The notes under the pieces: generated by a model
What the model was told of the DNA's origin: nothing
The model's input: the letters and a program-made list of their open reading frames with translations, nothing else
The model's database searches: none
Shown here: piece after piece, positions 7,302 to 9,518 of the stretch
Position numbering within the stretch: the first letter of the stretch is position 1
Layout: each line of letters begins with the position of its first letter
Program-made: the position numbers and the translations under genes
Assembly (NCBI GenBank): GCA_002425245.1
Contig: DILW01000084.1
Coordinates: 1-9,518, forward strand
Source of the DNA: Betaproteobacteria bacterium UBA5582
Lineage (GTDB): Bacteria; Pseudomonadota; Gammaproteobacteria; Burkholderiales; Rhodocyclaceae
Reading direction: 5' to 3'
DNA length: 9,518 nucleotides

Positions 7302-7330
7302 GCGGTGTCCGAAAGAAAGTGAAAGGTCGC

Positions 7331-8608
7331 TCAGAGCTTGCCGGTCAGGCTGAACAGTGGCTCCAGCACCCATTCGTAGAGGCGACGGGTTTCCTGAAGC
7401 ACGTCGGCATCGAGCAGCATGCCGGCCTGTAGCGGATAGGGCTGGCCGTAGGCCTGGATCGCCTGCTCGGCCAGTTCGACGGTGATCAGGTACAGCGGCT
7501 CCTGCATCTGGTTCTCGAAGGCGCTCGGCAGCAGGGCGGAGATCTCGCTGGCCGGCAGCGCGGTGCGGGCCACCGAACGGACCTTGCCCTCGGCGTGGCC
7601 GAACTTTTGATAGGGATAAGCCTGGTAACGCAGGCGCACGCTTGAACCCGGGGTGATGAAACCGACCGCGCGGCTGGGCGCATACAGGTGGGCCTCCAGG
7701 CGGGCCTGGCCGGGAACGATGCTCATCAGCGGGCGGCGGGCGTCGGCCATCTGCCCGACCTCGCCGACGACGGCGGTGGCAATGCCGTCAATCGGCGCGG
7801 TAATCGCCAGCAGGCGGCGCCCCTCGCTCTCGCTCAATTCCTGGCGGGTGCTGGAAATCACCCGTTCAATCTGGGCCAACTGGTTGGCATGCTTCAGGCG
7901 CAACGCCGACAGGCTTTCCTGGCGCAGGCCGAGCTCGCGCTGCAGGGCAATCTGTTCGCGCTCGATGCTGCGCTGGCGAGCCTGCTGGTCCAGCCAGTCA
8001 GCATGCTTCTGCTGTTGCTGTTCACGCGAAATGTAGTCACGATCGAGCAGGCCCTGGTAACGGCGACTGCTTTCTTCGGCCAGGGCCGTCCGCGCCCGCT
8101 GACCTTCGAGCAGGCTGGCGATCTTCTCCAGTTCCGACTGCAGCGCCTGAATCTGCCGGCGCAGCCCTTCCTGTTCTTCCCTGTGCAGCCGGTCGGTTCG
8201 TTCCAGTTCCTGGCGCAACGAATCCTGACGGCTGCCCAGTTGCTCGCTGATGCTGGCCTGTACCGACTCCAGGGTAGCGCTCTGGCGTTCGCTGGAAAGC
8301 ATGAACAGGACCTCGCCGGCGCGCACCGCCTGGCCTTCGCCGATGCGCTTCTCCTGAATGATGCCGGCCTGCGGCGTGTAGATGCGGAGCAGGCCGGTAT
8401 CGGGCACCAGTTGGCCAGCGACGCTGCTGCGCTTGGTGTAGCTGCCGAAGGTGAACAACAGGACGATGCTCAGCGCGCAAAGCGCGGCCACCACGCTGAG
8501 GATACGGTAGCTGAGGGGCCTGATCAGCAGGATGTCGCCGAAGGATTTGGGCTTCTGCGCTGCCAGGGCAGCGTCGCGGAAAAGAGGTTGGTTTGGCTGT
8601 TGGGCCAT
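7331..8608 (-). CDS. HlyD-family membrane fusion (adaptor) protein of the type I exporter
   Basis: This 425-residue periplasmic adaptor links the ABC transporter to the TolC-like channel. It has a cytoplasmic N-tail of about 34 residues, one membrane helix (about 36-56, ILSVVAALCALSIVLLF), and a first lipoyl-like half (about 62-106: VAGQLVPDTGLLRIYTPQAG). A long charged coiled coil follows (about 108-262, rich in Gln, Glu and Arg), then the second lipoyl half (ITAPIDGIATAVVGEVGQM) and a beta-barrel region ending near LPLQAGM-type sequence (YPLQAGMLLDADVLQETRR). This layout fits bacteriocin/RTX-type HlyD adaptors. ATG 8608 is the only usual start codon in frame near the conserved N-terminus. 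The strong AGGAGG (8630-8635) lies 21 bases upstream, too far for normal use; a weaker AAAGA sits closer. It lies between the peptide gene (123 bp upstream) and the PCAT gene (29-bp gap). Confidence 0.93.
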   Translation of the reverse strand: MAQQPNQPLFRDAALAAQKPKSFGDILLIRPLSYRILSVVAALCALSIVLLFTFGSYTKRSSVAGQLVPDTGLLRIYTPQAGIIQEKRIGEGQAVRAGEVLFMLSSERQSATLESVQASISEQLGSRQDSLRQELERTDRLHREEQEGLRRQIQALQSELEKIASLLEGQRARTALAEESSRRYQGLLDRDYISREQQQQKHADWLDQQARQRSIEREQIALQRELGLRQESLSALRLKHANQLAQIERVISSTRQELSESEGRRLLAITAPIDGIATAVVGEVGQMADARRPLMSIVPGQARLEAHLYAPSRAVGFITPGSSVRLRYQAYPYQKFGHAEGKVRSVARTALPASEISALLPSAFENQMQEPLYLITVELAEQAIQAYGQPYPLQAGMLLDADVLQETRRLYEWVLEPLFSLTGKL

Positions 8609-8682
8609 GCTGCACAGTCTTTCGGGATACCTCCTGGCCCAGTCTGCAAGCGCCTTGACGGACGCGGGCGAGGCTGGATCGA

Positions 8683-8721
8683 GCGGGGCGGGTGGAGGTG
8701 TCGTTCAGGGGCCCGCCCCGC
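8683..8721 (-). promoter_or_regulatory. Strong GC hairpin between the peptide gene and the export genes
   Basis: GCGGGGCGGG (8683-8692) and CCCGCCCCGC (8712-8721) are perfect 10-base inverted repeats separated by 19 bases, starting 11 bases after the peptide stop on the minus strand. No U-tract follows, so it is not a standard intrinsic terminator. Such an element could partly stop transcription or protect the 3' end of a short peptide mRNA, allowing more peptide than exporter to be made. The effect is inferred. Confidence 0.6.
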
Positions 8722-8731
8722 CGGCATTACC

Positions 8732-8947
8732 TTAGCGGCAGGTGTTGCCGAACAGACCGCCGAGCAGGCCGCCGAGCAGGCCGGTGACCGTGCCCACCAG
8801 GCCTTGCACCAGGCCGACAACCGGGGTCAGCAGGCCGCCAACCAGGCCGAGGACCGGGTTCAGCAGGCCGCCGAGCAGGCCGCTGAGGTCCAGAGCGCCG
8901 CCGGAAACAGCTTCGATTTCGGTCTTGTTCAGTTCTTGAATTGCCAT
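8732..8947 (-). CDS. Double-glycine-leader secreted peptide with four Gly/Leu/Val 11-residue repeats
   Basis: This 71-residue precursor starts at ATG 8947 with a strong AAGGAG (8955-8960) 7 bases upstream. Residues 1-17, MAIQELNKTEIEAVSGG, are a textbook double-glycine leader: L6, E10, I11, V14, G16 and G17 fall at -12, -8, -7, -4, -2 and -1. The predicted mature chain is 54 residues (ALDLS, four 11-mers, GNTCR), with 15 Gly, 17 Leu and 7 Val. Charges are limited to D3 and R54, and there is a single Cys53. It is the first gene of an operon with HlyD, a C39-peptidase ABC transporter and a TolC-like channel, so it is the obvious cargo. The composition suggests membrane insertion or self-assembly. 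A class II microcin/bacteriocin is the closest description, but no immunity gene is seen next to it, and I do not recognise the sequence. A biofilm-matrix or signalling role is also possible. Confidence 0.85.
   Translation of the reverse strand: MAIQELNKTEIEAVSGGALDLSGLLGGLLNPVLGLVGGLLTPVVGLVQGLVGTVTGLLGGLLGGLFGNTCR
8750..8881 (-). repeat. Four tandem 33-bp repeats encoding 11-residue units
   Basis: Reading the mature peptide in steps of eleven from its residue 6 gives GLLGGLLNPVL / GLVGGLLTPVV / GLVQGLVGTVT / GLLGGLLGGLF with no gap. Positions 1 (Gly), 2 (Leu) and 6 (Leu) are invariant; position 5 is always Gly; 3 and 7 are Leu or Val. The DNA copies differ at many bases, so the repeat is kept at protein level, which suggests selection on the period and not a recent duplication. 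Confidence 0.9.
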
Positions 8948-9062
8948 GTTGCTACTCCTTTAGAGATTAAAGATCGCCACGGATGTGGCAGCTACTGTCC
9001 CCAGACTGGAACAAAGGTTGGTCTGCATCGGCGTAAAATATGAAAATCAGGCCGGCAATCTC

Positions 9063-9091
9063 TTGAAAATGCAAACCGAGTGGCAATGATA
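9063..9091 (+). promoter_or_regulatory. Candidate promoter of the HAMP-domain gene
   Basis: TTGAAA (9063-9068) with ATGATA (9086-9091) at 17-base spacing reads toward the gene at 9135; a GATAAT (9088-9093) overlaps at poorer spacing. The -10 region is shared, on the opposite strand, with the candidate promoter of the peptide operon. Confidence 0.35.
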
Positions 9092-9113
9092 ATCAAATAA
9101 TCTACAATTGCAA
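9086..9113 (-). promoter_or_regulatory. Candidate promoter of the peptide-export operon
   Basis: On the minus strand TTGCAA (9108-9113) and TATCAT (9086-9091) are 16 bases apart. This predicts a leader of roughly 130 nt before the peptide ATG. The leader contains a perfect small hairpin GCCAC/GTGGC (8976-8989) shortly before the ribosome site. The match is moderate and the whole patch is AT-rich, so chance boxes are possible. Confidence 0.4.
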
Positions 9114-9134
9114 CATTATTCGCAGGGCAATGTG

Positions 9135-9518
9135 ATGGCCACGCAAAATATGAAAACTCTCTCGCAGTCAGGTGCTTCAAGCGTCCCCATGATCCTGCTG
9201 GTGGCGGGGGTCTGCCTCATGCTCGGAACCCTCGCTCACGAACCGGCGCTGCCCGAACGGCTGGCTTTGGCTTATCCTGCACCCATGATCGAGTTTTTCG
9301 TTTTCCTGGCGGTGGCGGCGCTGGCCGGGTATTTCCTGAGCACGCGCTGGCGGCGGCTGCAGCAGGTGCTGACCCGGCTTGAGCGCGGCGATCTGACGGC
9401 ACGCACCGGTTTTCGCGGTCTGTCACCCGTGGCCAGCCTGGGGCGACAACTTGACCGGGTAGTCGACCAATTCCAGACGGAACGCCACAACCTGCAGGCG
9501 AGTAAAGATCGGAAGAGC
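9135..9518 (+). CDS. Membrane signalling protein with two TM helices and a HAMP domain (truncated by contig end)
   Basis: The frame is open from ATG 9135 (AGGG 7 bases upstream) to the edge, 128 codons. The last four (125-128) come from adapter-like bases, so about 124 residues are genuine. TM1 is about residues 18-34 (VPMILLVAGVCLMLGTL), followed by a short periplasmic loop of about 16 residues, then TM2 at about 51-68 (MIEFFVFLAVAALAGYFL). A HAMP linker follows (about 69-113: RWRRLQQVLTRLERGDLTAR, then the second helix SLGRQLDRVVDQF). The output domain is missing; a methyl-accepting chemotaxis protein, histidine kinase or GGDEF/EAL enzyme are all possible. The very short loop leaves little room for a ligand-binding sensor domain. 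It is divergent from the peptide operon, so a regulatory link is possible but unproven. Confidence 0.75.
   Translation, partial: MATQNMKTLSQSGASSVPMILLVAGVCLMLGTLAHEPALPERLALAYPAPMIEFFVFLAVAALAGYFLSTRWRRLQQVLTRLERGDLTARTGFRGLSPVASLGRQLDRVVDQFQTERHNLQASKDRKS
9506..9518 (+). other. Illumina TruSeq adapter remnant at contig end
   Basis: The final 13 bases, AGATCGGAAGAGC, are identical to the universal start of the Illumina TruSeq read-through adapter and sit exactly at the sequence end. This is best read as untrimmed library adapter and not genomic DNA. The first base or two could be genomic by coincidence. Confidence 0.92.

Noticed and set aside
5769..7322. 517-codon plus-strand open frame opposite the ABC transporter
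   Set aside because: His/Gln/Asp-rich translation typical of an antisense shadow; the minus strand has all PCAT motifs in one frame.
7302..7373. Upstream start (7373) for the ABC transporter
   Set aside because: The 24 extra residues are encoded within the end of the HlyD gene and precede the normal start of C39 peptidase domains.
8750..8881. 33-bp repeats as a CRISPR or non-coding repeat array
   Set aside because: The units are contiguous without spacers, diverged in DNA but regular in protein, and lie inside a frame with a strong ribosome site.
7688..9043. 451-codon plus-strand open frame opposite HlyD and the peptide gene
   Set aside because: Antisense shadow; it runs through the intergenic hairpin, and its AEQAAEQA-like stretch is merely the reverse of the peptide repeats.
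9035..9156. 12-base direct repeat AAAATATGAAAA at 9035-9046 and 9145-9156
   Set aside because: Short, AT-rich, one copy inside the start of the HAMP gene; no flanking structure suggests a mobile element or operator pair.

Overview
The window is GC-rich, gene-dense Gram-negative DNA. The gene content suggests a beta- or gammaproteobacterium: a Lap-type adhesin with a retention module, a c-di-GMP-I riboswitch, a REC-PAS-GGDEF diguanylate cyclase, and a HlyD/ABC/TolC exporter. A Rhodocyclales-like betaproteobacterium is my guess, but nothing in the window fixes the taxon. The last 13 bases equal the start of the Illumina TruSeq adapter, so the right edge looks like a contig end with untrimmed adapter.

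Left part (1-3710). On the minus strand is the N-terminal 450 residues of a large surface adhesin. It has a LapA-type retention module, a PAAG site of the kind cleaved by the periplasmic protease LapG, and then 107-residue repeats that each carry an EF-hand-like calcium loop. Transcribed divergently from a shared control region is a plus-strand unit: a good sigma70-type promoter, a c-di-GMP-I (GEMM-I) riboswitch, a 76-codon small ORF, and a response-regulator diguanylate cyclase with an intact active site and I-site. The cyclase product is the riboswitch ligand, and c-di-GMP is also the signal that protects Lap adhesins from cleavage in known systems. Both sides of the control region therefore plausibly respond to the same second messenger.

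Right part (3703-8947, minus strand). This is a compact operon read right to left: a 71-residue double-glycine-leader peptide, a HlyD-type adaptor, an ABC transporter with an intact N-terminal C39 peptidase (PCAT), and a TolC-family outer membrane channel. Together they form a complete type I export route that would remove the leader and secrete the peptide. The predicted mature peptide is unusual: four tandem 11-residue repeats of almost only Gly, Leu and Val. On a helical projection, small residues fall on one face and aliphatic residues on the other, like a glycine zipper. I do not recognise it as a named bacteriocin, and it is the best candidate for something undescribed here.

Right edge (9135-9518). 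A divergent plus-strand gene encodes a two-TM, HAMP-domain signalling protein truncated by the contig end. The AT-rich 187-bp gap between it and the peptide gene holds candidate promoters for both directions.
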